Shown: positions 1-6,857 of the stretch, piece by piece
Numbering within the stretch: position 1 is the first letter of the stretch
How the letters are laid out: every line of letters starts with the position of its first letter
Assembly (NCBI GenBank): GCA_029051085.1
Contig: JAIDLK010000040.1
Span: 1-13,000 of the forward strand
DNA from: Alphaproteobacteria bacterium
GTDB lineage: Bacteria; Pseudomonadota; Alphaproteobacteria; Rs-D84
DNA: 13,000 nucleotides
Direction of reading: 5' to 3'
Translations under genes and position numbers: made by a program
Notes under the pieces: model-generated
Seen by the model: only the letters and a program-made list of their open reading frames with translations
The model's database searches: none
Told to the model about the DNA's origin: nothing

Positions 1-592
1 CATAACGCGCATCGGCATTATTGTCCGCATCAAAATACCCGTTTGCATTCACACGCGACATATCATACATTGTGGATGTCACCGTGGCCTTGATGCGCGG
101 GTCATTCGCGGCGGCGTTCAATCCCATTCCACCAAATCCGCATATACCGATAATACCTATTTTTTCCGCATCGACGTCATTGCGCGTGCTTAAATAATCA
201 ACCGCGGCTGAAAAATCTTCGGTATTGATATCAGGTGACGCAACAAACCGTGGTGTTCCGCCAGATTGCCCCGTATAAGACGGATCAAATGCCATCGCAA
301 TAAACCCACGGCGAGCCATTTCCTGGGCATACAGGCCGGACGCCTGCTCCTTTACCGCACCAAACGGCCCCGATACCGCAATCGCAGGCATTTTCTCAGC
401 CGTCTTGTTTTTTGGAACATACAAATCACCCGCCAATTTTATTCCATATCTGTTTTTAAAATGTACACGTGTAACAGTAACATCGGGATTTTGCGCAAAA
501 GTCTTGTCCCAGCCGCACCCACGCAGCACAATCATGGCCGCAACAACTAAAACCAACGCTATTACAGCGACGCCTATGTAAAATGTCTTCAT
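1..592 (-). CDS. Alpha/beta hydrolase with Cys nucleophile, N-terminally anchored (3' part outside window)
   Basis: The frame is open from the ATG at 592 to the window edge, giving 197 residues of an incomplete protein. An uncleaved-looking hydrophobic segment at residues about 4-23 suggests an inner-membrane anchor or export signal; the following RGC is not a good lipobox. After it come an alpha/beta-hydrolase N-terminal strand pair (YVPKNK, PAIAVSGPFGAVKEQ), a substrate-loop motif (AFDPSYTGQSGG) and the nucleophile elbow GICGFGGMG (149-157). The elbow has Cys151 where most serine hydrolases have Ser. STMYDMSRVNANGYFD follows, typical of the COG1073/dienelactone-hydrolase-like group. The catalytic Asp and His would lie outside the window. 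The start is supported by GAGAGGAAAG just upstream. Likely a hydrolase of small esters or thioesters; the substrate is unknown. Its promoter looks MerR-controlled, so a detoxification role is possible (inference). Confidence 0.85.
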   Translation of the reverse strand, partial: MKTFYIGVAVIALVLVVAAMIVLRGCGWDKTFAQNPDVTVTRVHFKNRYGIKLAGDLYVPKNKTAEKMPAIAVSGPFGAVKEQASGLYAQEMARRGFIAMAFDPSYTGQSGGTPRFVASPDINTEDFSAAVDYLSTRNDVDAEKIGIIGICGFGGMGLNAAANDPRIKATVTSTMYDMSRVNANGYFDADNNADARY

Positions 593-621
593 ATACTTTC
601 CTCTCTTTAAGTTACACGAAA

Positions 622-652
622 AGCATACACCCTAGACCAAACTCCAAGTCAA
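622..652 (-). promoter_or_regulatory. MerR-type promoter with 19-bp spacer for the hydrolase
   Basis: On the minus strand there is TTGACT (652-647), then 19 bp, then TATGCT (627-622). The spacer contains an imperfect dyad, CTTGGAG-TTTG-GTCTAGG. An overlong 19-20 bp spacer holding an inverted repeat is the hallmark of promoters activated by MerR-family regulators through DNA untwisting; the layout resembles the ZntR and AdhR/NmlR classes. No MerR gene is visible in the window. The leader to the hydrolase ATG would be only about 20-25 nt. Confidence 0.55.
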
Positions 653-750
653 GCATTTTTTTATAAAATTCGCAACGCATTGGAATTGCTTCCCCAACAA
701 AGACAAGTTAGGCTGAAATTTTCATTTGATTAGCCAAGGAAATCATATCA

Positions 751-787
751 CAAATAAAAACACCGACCAATACAGGTCGGCATTTTT
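751..787 (-). terminator. Rho-independent terminator of the tRNA pair
   Basis: A perfect 6-bp stem CCGACC/GGTCGG (763-768 with 775-780) encloses a 6-nt loop. On the minus strand it is followed by TGTTTTTATTTG. The plus-strand side is also followed by a T run (783-788), so the hairpin could stop transcription in both directions. It lies directly downstream of tRNA-Tyr. Confidence 0.75.
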
Positions 788-874
788 TGGTGGGAGTGGC
801 TGGATTCGAACCAGCTCAGGCTTAAGCCAACAGATTTACAGTCTGCCCCGGCTCTCCAACTCCGGCGCACGCCC
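788..874 (-). tRNA. tRNA-Tyr (anticodon GTA)
   Basis: Read on the minus strand, this is a type II tRNA with encoded CCA (fwd 788-790). The anticodon stem-loop is GCAGA-CTGTAAA-TCTGT with anticodon GTA. The D stem is CCGG/CCGG with G18G19, the long variable arm is GGC-TTAA-GCC, and the T arm is GCTGG-TTCGAAT-CCAGC. Two oddities are visible. Acceptor pair 4-69 is a C-U mismatch (GGGCGTG against CACTCCC), and position 8 reads C where U8 is nearly universal. The gene is still clearly a tyrosine tRNA. It lies 6 nt after tRNA-Gly and shares its transcript; Gly/Tyr tRNA adjacency is common in proteobacteria. Confidence 0.9.
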
Positions 875-880
875 AATCTA

Positions 881-955
881 TGGTGCGGGCAGCGGGAATC
901 GAACCCGCATTTCAAGCTTGGAAGGCTTGCATACTAGCCTTTGTACTATGCCCGC
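881..955 (-). tRNA. tRNA-Gly (anticodon TCC)
   Basis: On the minus strand the acceptor stem GCGGGCA pairs fully with TGCCCGC and is followed by A-CCA. The anticodon stem-loop is CAAGC-CTTCCAA-GCTTG, anticodon TCC. The T arm is GCGGG-TTCGATT-CCCGC and the D arm is GTAC/GTAT. It is the first gene of a two-tRNA transcript with tRNA-Tyr. Confidence 0.97.
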
Positions 956-975
956 AACAAATCTAGAGCCCAGTG

Positions 976-1003
976 ATTATATACCAATATTCCCCAAAAG
1001 CAA
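976..1003 (-). promoter_or_regulatory. Promoter of the tRNA-Gly/tRNA-Tyr transcript
   Basis: On the minus strand TTGCTT (1003-998) is separated by 16 bp from a perfect TATAAT (981-976). The run CACTGGGCT follows the -10 box, and the mature tRNA-Gly begins about 20 nt downstream of the box. Seen by pattern only. Confidence 0.6.
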
Positions 1004-1049
1004 GCGATTATTGCATTTAATAAAAAATTAAGCAATCCTGCATATACTA

Positions 1050-1078
1050 TTGCCAAATATTGTCAACACTGCTATCAT
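1050..1078 (+). promoter_or_regulatory. Promoter of the unknown plus-strand gene at 1100
   Basis: TTGCCA (1050-1055), a 17-bp spacer and TATCAT (1073-1078) lie just before a clear ribosome-binding site (GGAG at 1091-1094) and the ATG at 1100. The predicted leader is about 15 nt. Confidence 0.5.
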
Positions 1079-1099
1079 ACAAAATACAAAGGAGCACTT

Positions 1100-1723
1100 A
1101 TGTACAATATATCTCAAATAATCGCAAGCATGCAGTTTGTCCCAAGAGTTGCCAACACGCACTATTATTATCAAACATACGAGAATCCGGCGATGGTTCC
1201 GTTTCAAAAAACATCGGACGTCAAGGGTGCCCCACAGATAAAAACATCGCAGAAAAAATTGCGGTGCGATAAAAACGAATTTGCCGCCGCGGTCGCAACA
1301 CCGTCGGTCGCCCCCATGGCCCAGCCGGCCGCCCCAGCAGCCGCCCGTAAAAAATACCGCAAGAATGTTGACAAGCAGGCATTAGCCGAATACTTTGACA
1401 ACTCGGACAAAGTTACGAAATCTGCGCAATGGCTGGCAGATGTGACGGCCGAGTTAGAGCGCAAAGACGCCATGCGTCGCGCCGCCCAAAGCGCGGAACA
1501 GGAAAAATTGCGCGAATTTGTGGAAACCCTGAAAGCGCCCGCGGCACACTATATCATTATTGTAGTGATTGACTTTGCCCCGATGGCAAACACCATGTCC
1601 GCACGCGAAGAAATAAACGCGAACATCTTGGATAAATTTGAACGCCGCATGCAGCGCGCCAGCCAGGCACGTGGCATGAAAAAGATGCACGACATCAACA
1701 AATTGCGTCAAAAGCAGAAATAA
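1100..1723 (+). CDS. Unrecognised basic protein with Ala/Pro-rich linker (207 aa)
   Basis: I do not recognise a family. The start is well supported by AAAGGAG five bases before the ATG and by an upstream promoter. The gene has its own terminator, so it is a monocistronic transcription unit. The N-terminal 55 residues are Tyr/Gln-rich with no signal peptide. Residues about 62-82 form an Ala/Pro-rich flexible linker. Residues about 90-145 are charged and probably helical or coiled-coil (AELERKDAMRRAAQSAEQEKL). Residues 150-160 form one hydrophobic strand (HYIIIVVIDFA). The C-terminal 40 residues are helical and strongly basic (ERRMQRASQARGMKK), ending KLRQKQK. The product looks cytoplasmic and could bind nucleic acid, but that rests only on charge. 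Confidence 0.75.
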   Translation: MYNISQIIASMQFVPRVANTHYYYQTYENPAMVPFQKTSDVKGAPQIKTSQKKLRCDKNEFAAAVATPSVAPMAQPAAPAAARKKYRKNVDKQALAEYFDNSDKVTKSAQWLADVTAELERKDAMRRAAQSAEQEKLREFVETLKAPAAHYIIIVVIDFAPMANTMSAREEINANILDKFERRMQRASQARGMKKMHDINKLRQKQK

Positions 1724-1751
1724 AAACGGCCGATTGGCCGTTTTATTTTTT
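1723..1751. terminator. Bidirectional rho-independent terminator
   Basis: The stem AAAACGGCC/GGCCGTTTT (1723-1731 with 1736-1744) has a GATT loop. It is followed by ATTTTTTA on the plus strand and preceded by an A tract that serves the minus strand. It sits between the convergent plus-strand unknown gene and the end of the long minus-strand operon, overlapping both stop codons. Confidence 0.85.
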
Positions 1752-2129
1752 ACCCGCCAAATCAAAACTGTTATCCACCAGCGCCTTTATTTTACGCAAA
1801 CTCATGCGCCCATCCAGTATTACTGTTATCCAATGACGCTTGTTCATATGCCAGCCCGGAAATATCATATTCCCGTCCACAATAAACTCCGTTATATCCG
1901 GCACGCATCTGACATCCAGGATTTCGACAAACCTTTCATCATCCCCCGGTATAATTTTGTTCCGTTTTACCGTCAATATCGCACCGAACCATTTTTCATT
2001 GTCACCACGACGCCATATTGCATTATCCGGTGACCGGGCCCATAAATGTTCCGGCTGGCGAGCATACTTTTCATGAACATACTCAACCAACCGGCGCGCC
2101 TGTTCCGATTTGAATTCGCCAGCGCTCAT
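1743..2129 (-). CDS. MmcQ/YjbR family protein (128 aa)
   Basis: The family signature is clear: RSPDNAIWRRGDNEKWFGAI near residues 33-52, the strand EILDVRCVPD, then FPGWHMNKRHWITVILDG at about 91-108 and a C-terminal helix ending with a short DNSFDL motif. Length is normal for the family (about 115-130 aa). Members have a CyaY-like fold and are named after a mitomycin-resistance locus protein; many are annotated as DNA-binding, but the cellular role is poorly known. It is the last gene of the minus-strand operon, 9 bp after the Cys-rich gene. The weak SD TAAGG lies 7 nt before the ATG. The terminator overlaps its stop codon. Confidence 0.9.
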   Translation of the reverse strand: MSAGEFKSEQARRLVEYVHEKYARQPEHLWARSPDNAIWRRGDNEKWFGAILTVKRNKIIPGDDERFVEILDVRCVPDITEFIVDGNMIFPGWHMNKRHWITVILDGRMSLRKIKALVDNSFDLAGKK

Positions 2130-2138
2130 TTTATAACC

Positions 2139-2759
2139 TTATTTCATCGGCGGAAAACATTCGTCGCTGTCTTTTTTACAGCATGCAAATGTCGTATTGC
2201 CCAAGTCTTTGAATATTTCACCCGTACAACAGCCGAACTTGTTTGGCTTACTACCATCACCGCACAAGCCTTTTTCTATATTTGCGGCAATCTCGGCGGC
2301 AATTTCTTCCTCAGACTTTTGAGGCTCAGGCGGTGTTACCTCCATCGGCGGGAAACACATATCACCCTTACAGCAATATTTTCCATTTGCCCCCATGTCT
2401 GCGAACTCTTCGCCCGGGCAACAACCATTGGAATCCGGCGCATCGCACTTTTCCGCAATGACAGGCTCTTCAACCTCGGGCGCCTTTTCCTGTTCGGACG
2501 CCGTGTTGTCCTGTGACACGCTGCGAGTCGCGGCAATCGTTCGTGCACCACGCCCCGCCGTACGCGCCGCACAGTCACGCCGATATGCCCCGCGCAAATC
2601 CGCCAACAGCGCCGCATCCGCGTCACTCAAATCGGCTTGAGCGGCCAAGGCATCTATACGCCCCTTTATATCGGTGCAAGATTGACGCTCTGCCACATCG
2701 GCCGCGATTGCACCAGACGCCAATATTATTCCAACCAATCCACCAAGAATTTTTCGCAT
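2139..2759 (-). CDS. Exported Cys-rich protein with one Cys-bounded helical hairpin and two CFPPM modules (206 aa)
   Basis: I cannot assign it to a named family. Residues 1-20 are a Sec signal peptide (hydrophobic core LGGLVGIILASG, cleavage after AIAA). Residues 28-63 form a helical hairpin bounded by Cys28 and Cys63. A low-complexity linker (about 66-103) follows. Two copies of a six-Cys module come next: C105-x7-CC-x14-CC-x4-C-FPPM and C166-x10-CC-x14-CC-x6-C-FPPM. They are joined by an acidic helix (SEEEIAAEIAANIEKG). Each module contains GCC-x-GE-x-F-x-D-x-G. The Cys pairs suggest disulfides or metal binding in the periplasm or outside the cell. The SD AGGGG precedes the ATG, 10 bp after the upstream gene. 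Its Cys-bounded hairpin resembles the two in the preceding gene product, so the two proteins probably work together (inference). Confidence 0.85.
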   Translation of the reverse strand: MRKILGGLVGIILASGAIAADVAERQSCTDIKGRIDALAAQADLSDADAALLADLRGAYRRDCAARTAGRGARTIAATRSVSQDNTASEQEKAPEVEEPVIAEKCDAPDSNGCCPGEEFADMGANGKYCCKGDMCFPPMEVTPPEPQKSEEEIAAEIAANIEKGLCGDGSKPNKFGCCTGEIFKDLGNTTFACCKKDSDECFPPMK

Positions 2760-2769
2760 GGTGCCACCC

Positions 2770-3513
2770 CTATTCTTCTATTATTTTCTGAACCTGAATT
2801 ATAAAATCAATTGCCGGGTCGGTTAGCTTTTGAACTTTGTTCAAAACTTCATTTGCCGCCTGCTTCATTTCCAGACGCTTATAGGTTTCCACCACCTCCA
2901 CCGTTTCCGGCTGGCTGAACTTATCATCCCTCAGAGCACGCGCGATTTCCAACTCCTTGGCCGCCAGATTCACATACTGCTGTGAATTTTCCGGACAGCC
3001 GCGCTCAGACAAATTGGCATAAATTTTTGCACGCTCTATTCTTATATCACTAGATTCAAGCCCAGAAACCGGCAGCATTTGCGTTAGCAAAGCTTCAATT
3101 TCCGCACATGTCTGAGAATCTTCCGGCATCTGATTATTTTTCAAAATTTCAACAATGGCCGTTTCCTGCTGCAAAAATCCCTGATATTTTTCAATATTCT
3201 CAGGACAGCCGCTCTCAATCAATGTTTTATAGATGTCTATATTCTCGCTATGAAATTCTATAATGTCGGAATCAAACGGCTTCAAACGACGCAATAAAAA
3301 GTTTTCTATTCCCGCACATGCGCTTACACTTGATGCCGCATCCCGGCTTTCCGTTGCATCTGTCACATTGTGAGACACTGTTTTTTCTTTGCCGTTTATG
3401 GTTGCCCCAACGAACAGGCCGCATACAAACAGTCCGCCCAACGCAATAATACCCAATACTTTCTGCCGAGGCGAACAGCATGCTACTTTCACATTATTTT
3501 CTTTTTTCATCAT
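2770..3513 (-). CDS. Single-pass membrane protein with two tandem Cys-bounded helical hairpins (247 aa)
   Basis: No named family is recognised. The start is set at 3513 (or the adjacent ATG at 3510) because GGAGGGAGAA lies at normal SD spacing before this ATGATG. The upstream in-frame ATG at 3525 overlaps the SD itself and is unlikely. A short cytoplasmic N-terminus containing a CC pair precedes one membrane segment at about residues 18-39, with a periplasmic C-terminal domain. That domain holds a tandem duplication of period 70: Cys66...Cys103 and Cys136...Cys173, each starting C-x-x-IE and ending GCPEN. The hairpins are followed by similar helices (ETAIVEILK, ELEIARALR) and a third helical region. 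It starts about 20 bp after lolD. Function is unknown; a periplasmic scaffold or interaction domain is plausible. Confidence 0.8.
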   Translation of the reverse strand: MMKKENNVKVACCSPRQKVLGIIALGGLFVCGLFVGATINGKEKTVSHNVTDATESRDAASSVSACAGIENFLLRRLKPFDSDIIEFHSENIDIYKTLIESGCPENIEKYQGFLQQETAIVEILKNNQMPEDSQTCAEIEALLTQMLPVSGLESSDIRIERAKIYANLSERGCPENSQQYVNLAAKELEIARALRDDKFSQPETVEVVETYKRLEMKQAANEVLNKVQKLTDPAIDFIIQVQKIIEE

Positions 3514-3533
3514 TTCTCCCTCCATTTTATTGT

Positions 3534-4244
3534 CTATTTAACGATACCGTCTTTTATTGTAATCGTTCTGTCCGCGCGCGCCGCAAGATTCATATCATGT
3601 GTAACAAACAGCATTGCCATCTTGTTCCGCCGCACCAAATCCAACAACAAGTCGAATACGGCCGTGGCATGTGCCGGGTCCAGGCTGCCGGTCGGTTCAT
3701 CCGCCAGCAATATTTCAGGCCCGTTTGCCAAAGCGCGCGCCACGGCTGTACGCTGCTGTTCCCCCCCGGACATTTCGCCCGGGAAATGTGATGCGCGATG
3801 CGAAACATTTGCCGCGCGCAATAATTTCATCGCACGTGCGTTTGCATCATATTCAGCCATCCCGCGCGTCAACATCGGCAACGCAACATTTTCCAGTGCG
3901 GTAAAATCACCCAACAGGTTATGGCGCTGATATACAAATCCAATCTTGTCGCGACGCACACATGTGCGCATTTCATCATCCATTTTCTGAACCGCAACAC
4001 CGTCAATTAAAATACTGCCGGATGTCGGCCTATCCAGCAGGCCAACACACTGCAGCAATGTTGACTTGCCACTGCCCGATTGCCCGACCAGTGCTATTAT
4101 CTCGCCACGATGTAAATCAAACCCGCCGCCACGCAAAATATGCAGCGGCTGGCCGCCCTCCATAAAGGTCTTTTTAACATCGCGAACAGATAAAATCACA
4201 TCGCCCGCGGAAACCTTTGACAAAGAATTCAGTATGTTCGCCAT
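3534..4244 (-). CDS. lolD: Lipoprotein-releasing ABC transporter ATP-binding protein LolD
   Basis: This is the ATPase of the LolCDE/LolDF complex, which extracts mature lipoproteins from the inner membrane and hands them to LolA. All ABC motifs are present: Walker A GQSGSGKST (54-62), Q-loop Gln106 in YQRHNLL, a signature MSGGEQQR (158-165, slightly off the usual LSGGQQQR), Walker B ILLADEP (178-184), D-loop SLD (187-189) and switch His216 in VTHD. The length of 236 aa is normal for LolD. The ATG overlaps the TAA of the permease gene by one base (TAATG), so translation is probably coupled. MacB- and FtsE-type ATPases are similar, but the permease partner makes LolD the best call. Confidence 0.93.
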   Translation of the reverse strand: MANILNSLSKVSAGDVILSVRDVKKTFMEGGQPLHILRGGGFDLHRGEIIALVGQSGSGKSTLLQCVGLLDRPTSGSILIDGVAVQKMDDEMRTCVRRDKIGFVYQRHNLLGDFTALENVALPMLTRGMAEYDANARAMKLLRAANVSHRASHFPGEMSGGEQQRTAVARALANGPEILLADEPTGSLDPAHATAVFDLLLDLVRRNKMAMLFVTHDMNLAARADRTITIKDGIVK

Positions 4245-5500
4245 TATTCGTTCCTTAATACATCAACAGGGTCGGTTGAAGCGGCCTTCCATGCCGGATA
4301 CAACGTTGCAACAAAAGCCAACGCAATCGCCAGCGCACAAATCCCGACAACAGTTGTAACCGACAGCTTTGACGGCAACTCTGACAGATAATATAAATCC
4401 GCCGGAAATAAATCACGCCCGGTTAACCACTGCACACCCTTGCGTATGGGTTCTATATAAATCGCCACAATAACCCCAAGCACCGTTCCGGCCGTGGCAC
4501 CGATTATTCCGATACTGGTGCCGGATAAAATAAATATGCGCATCATCGAGCGGCGCGATACACCGAATGTACGCAATACGGCGATATCTTTGGATTTGTC
4601 CTTAACCAGCATTACCAGCGATGAAACTATATTAAACGCCGCCACAATAACTATCAGCATCAATATCAAAAACATAACGTTTGATTCAACCTGCAACGCG
4701 CCTACAAATCCGCGATTTAAATCACGCCAATCACGCACGACAAATCCGTCCGGCAACAGCCGCCCCAATGCATCCGCAACCGCACGCGTATCTTCGGGAT
4801 TACGTAAAAACAAATCGATATGCGTTGCCGAATTGCCAATATTTAAATACTTCTGCGCCGTTTCCAGCGGCATAAATATATATCCGGAATCATACTCATA
4901 CATTCCCATAAAGAACGACGACATAACCGGATAAGACATAATACGCGGCATTGTACCAAACGGTGTGGGCGTGGCGCCGGCGGCGGAAACCAGTGACACT
5001 TTGTCACCCATGGTAACATTTAAGCTGCGGGCCAGCGACGCCCCCGCGACCAGTTCACCATCCTTTATGTCGGATATTGCGCGACCGTATATTTTTGTAC
5101 CCTTGTCAACTTTCGCCTGTAAATCCGACATGCGTATCCCGCGTATCATGGCGCCCGTATTGTTGCCCCCGGCGGTCGCCATTACCTGCCCTTCGGCAAT
5201 GGGTACGATACCGGTGGCACGCGCAGAAACAACCTTGTTCTGGCGCATCTTGTCGATAAGAAAATCATAATCGGCAATCGCACCATCCTGATGATAAACA
5301 ACAACATGGCCGTTCATTCCGATTATACGGTTTAACAGCGTGTCATGAAACCCGGCCATAACGGACATAACAACAATCAGTGTCGCCACCCCAAGCGCGA
5401 TTCCAATCAGCGACACCCACGAAATCACGGAACCGAATCCGCGCTTTTTCGCCCACATGTATCTGAACGCAATCTTTCTTTCAAGTCTTGAAAACAACAT
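4244..5500 (-). CDS. lolC: Lipoprotein-releasing ABC transporter permease, LolC/LolE family (possibly LolF)
   Basis: The inner-membrane permease partner of LolD. It is 418 aa, close to LolC/LolE (about 400-415), with the family's four-helix layout: TM1 about 25-50, a large periplasmic domain about 51-272, TM2 about 275-298, TM3 about 322-348 and TM4 about 380-401. The N-terminus ERKIAFRYMWAKKRGF, the cytoplasmic coupling segment DKSKDIAVLRTFGVSRRSMM (301-320) and the C-terminus YPAWKAASTDPVDVLRNE are classic family features. Only one permease gene is present. In many proteobacteria a single hybrid permease (LolF) works as a homodimer with LolD, so LolC, LolE or LolF cannot be chosen without alignment. 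It follows the secretin-like gene by 12 bp. Confidence 0.93.
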   Translation of the reverse strand: MLFSRLERKIAFRYMWAKKRGFGSVISWVSLIGIALGVATLIVVMSVMAGFHDTLLNRIIGMNGHVVVYHQDGAIADYDFLIDKMRQNKVVSARATGIVPIAEGQVMATAGGNNTGAMIRGIRMSDLQAKVDKGTKIYGRAISDIKDGELVAGASLARSLNVTMGDKVSLVSAAGATPTPFGTMPRIMSYPVMSSFFMGMYEYDSGYIFMPLETAQKYLNIGNSATHIDLFLRNPEDTRAVADALGRLLPDGFVVRDWRDLNRGFVGALQVESNVMFLILMLIVIVAAFNIVSSLVMLVKDKSKDIAVLRTFGVSRRSMMRIFILSGTSIGIIGATAGTVLGVIVAIYIEPIRKGVQWLTGRDLFPADLYYLSELPSKLSVTTVVGICALAIALAFVATLYPAWKAASTDPVDVLRNE

Positions 5501-5512
5501 ATGTATTGTCCC

Positions 5513-6844
5513 TTATTCTGCCAAAAACGCACGCAGCGCATCACCCGCCAGCGGAGTAAACGAATTATCCGGAATATCCGCCCCATCTACAATAGAGATT
5601 ATACGCGGGCTCATAAACACAACCAGTTCGGCAAACGGACTGATTAACGTTTCCGGTGTTGTCACAAACGAATGTGTCGGAATACCGATTATAACATAAT
5701 TGTCTCCGACACTGGACGGTATCGTAAATGACGACAATTCACCCTGGCTTGTACGCAGGACTATTTTCGCATCTATCTTTTTATAACCGCCAAAATTTCC
5801 ATATTTTCCGGTTGCCCCAACGATTAAATCGGTTTCCAGTCGCTCTTCCTTGCCACACTGGCCGATATCAAATCGCGACTGCCATCCGTTCGGCACAGCA
5901 AACGTCCCCTGTGATATCAAAACAACATTGGACTGCTGGGCCAAAAACTCCTGCAGGGTTTTTGTATTGATTTCCGGGCTGACCACCAATGCACGCCCCA
6001 CAACGCCCGGTATCGACATGCGAACATTATTTTCACCAAATGCCGGCAACAGATTCATCCAGATAATCGGATTGTCTGTTTTTGGATAAACACGATAAAC
6101 ATCTATATCCCATGCAATCATGAACTTTTTCGAAGAAATATCCGCAATAATGCGTGCAACCTCGCGCTCGGTCTGATAGTTTCCCTCAAACACAACCGTT
6201 TTATCCTGCCAGTTTACCAACAGATTCCGCATATCCGCCCCATGCATCGCATCCAGCAGCGCCATGATAATCGTCTCGTCGCGCGGCATTTTTATCATCC
6301 ACTTTGCGCGATGCGTCAGATGCAGTTCTGCGGCATCCGCATCATAAGTATAATACGCACGCCCCATTTTTGACATCAAATCCACGGCATCCGCCAAATC
6401 ACCGGACTGAATGGAACCCGTGATTTTTTCTATACCCTGTTCATCCTCTACCACCGCAATATCTGTTCCATCCAATAATTTATCCAGCGCCTGTTTAACC
6501 GTTAGCTGACGAAACTCGTAATCAGAGACCTGCAGCTTAGGCATCTCGTCCCCCATATCAAGACGCACAACCTCTATCTTTTCCTCCGGCACGACGGAAA
6601 CGACCGTCTGGTTGTTCCAGTCCACACTACAGCGCTTTGGCAGTTCAATTGAAAAACGCCGTGCAGTATCAGTTGTCAGCGCCGCTTTTTTCGGAAAAAT
6701 CGGCACAGAGTTTTCATCAATCACCAGATTGTCCACAACCGTTACAGTATCATACTGCGGCATATTTTTTTGAGATGCATTCTGAGCACATGCGGCACAC
6801 AACGCCACTGCAATCATCATGTAAATAAATTTGCTTTTTTTCAT
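5513..6844 (-). CDS. Secretin-like outer-membrane lipoprotein (PilN/BfpB-like)
   Basis: The start at 6844 is preferred over the ATG at 6850 because the GGGGG run sits 7 nt upstream of it, whereas it nearly touches the other ATG. Residues 1-18 form a lipoprotein signal (FIYMMIAVALCAAC) with lipidation expected at Cys19. Residues about 90-180 resemble a secretin N0/STN domain (LTVKQALDKLLDGTDIAVVED). Residues about 207-250 resemble an N1-type domain. The C-terminal half looks like a divergent secretin domain: ALVVSPEINTKTLQEFLAQQ corresponds to the usual strand before the inner gate, and ELVVFMSPRII matches the typical secretin ending. At about 443 aa it is somewhat short for PilN/BfpB proteins. 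It probably forms or contributes to an outer-membrane pore for a type IV pilus or secretion-like machine. No other pilus genes are visible; it is 12 bp upstream of the Lol permease gene. Confidence 0.65.
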   Translation of the reverse strand: MKKSKFIYMMIAVALCAACAQNASQKNMPQYDTVTVVDNLVIDENSVPIFPKKAALTTDTARRFSIELPKRCSVDWNNQTVVSVVPEEKIEVVRLDMGDEMPKLQVSDYEFRQLTVKQALDKLLDGTDIAVVEDEQGIEKITGSIQSGDLADAVDLMSKMGRAYYTYDADAAELHLTHRAKWMIKMPRDETIIMALLDAMHGADMRNLLVNWQDKTVVFEGNYQTEREVARIIADISSKKFMIAWDIDVYRVYPKTDNPIIWMNLLPAFGENNVRMSIPGVVGRALVVSPEINTKTLQEFLAQQSNVVLISQGTFAVPNGWQSRFDIGQCGKEERLETDLIVGATGKYGNFGGYKKIDAKIVLRTSQGELSSFTIPSSVGDNYVIIGIPTHSFVTTPETLISPFAELVVFMSPRIISIVDGADIPDNSFTPLAGDALRAFLAE

Positions 6845-6857
6845 ATGCATGCCCCCG

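Noticed and set aside
726..1031. Plus-strand ORF of about 100 codons across the tRNA pair
   Set aside because: It is antisense to tRNA-Tyr and tRNA-Gly and has the typical tRNA-shadow peptide (GSGNRTRISSLEG); not a gene.
2046..2516. Plus-strand open frame opposite yjbR and the Cys-rich gene
   Set aside because: The minus-strand genes have family motifs, a signal peptide, SDs and internal protein repeats; the plus-strand frame has no such support.
3523..3525. ATG at 3525 as start of the hairpin membrane protein
   Set aside because: It coincides with the GGAGG ribosome-binding site that serves the ATGATG at 3513/3510, which is the better start.
3370..3930. Plus-strand open frame opposite lolD and the hairpin membrane protein
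   Set aside because: It is a shadow of lolD, whose ABC motifs are unambiguous.
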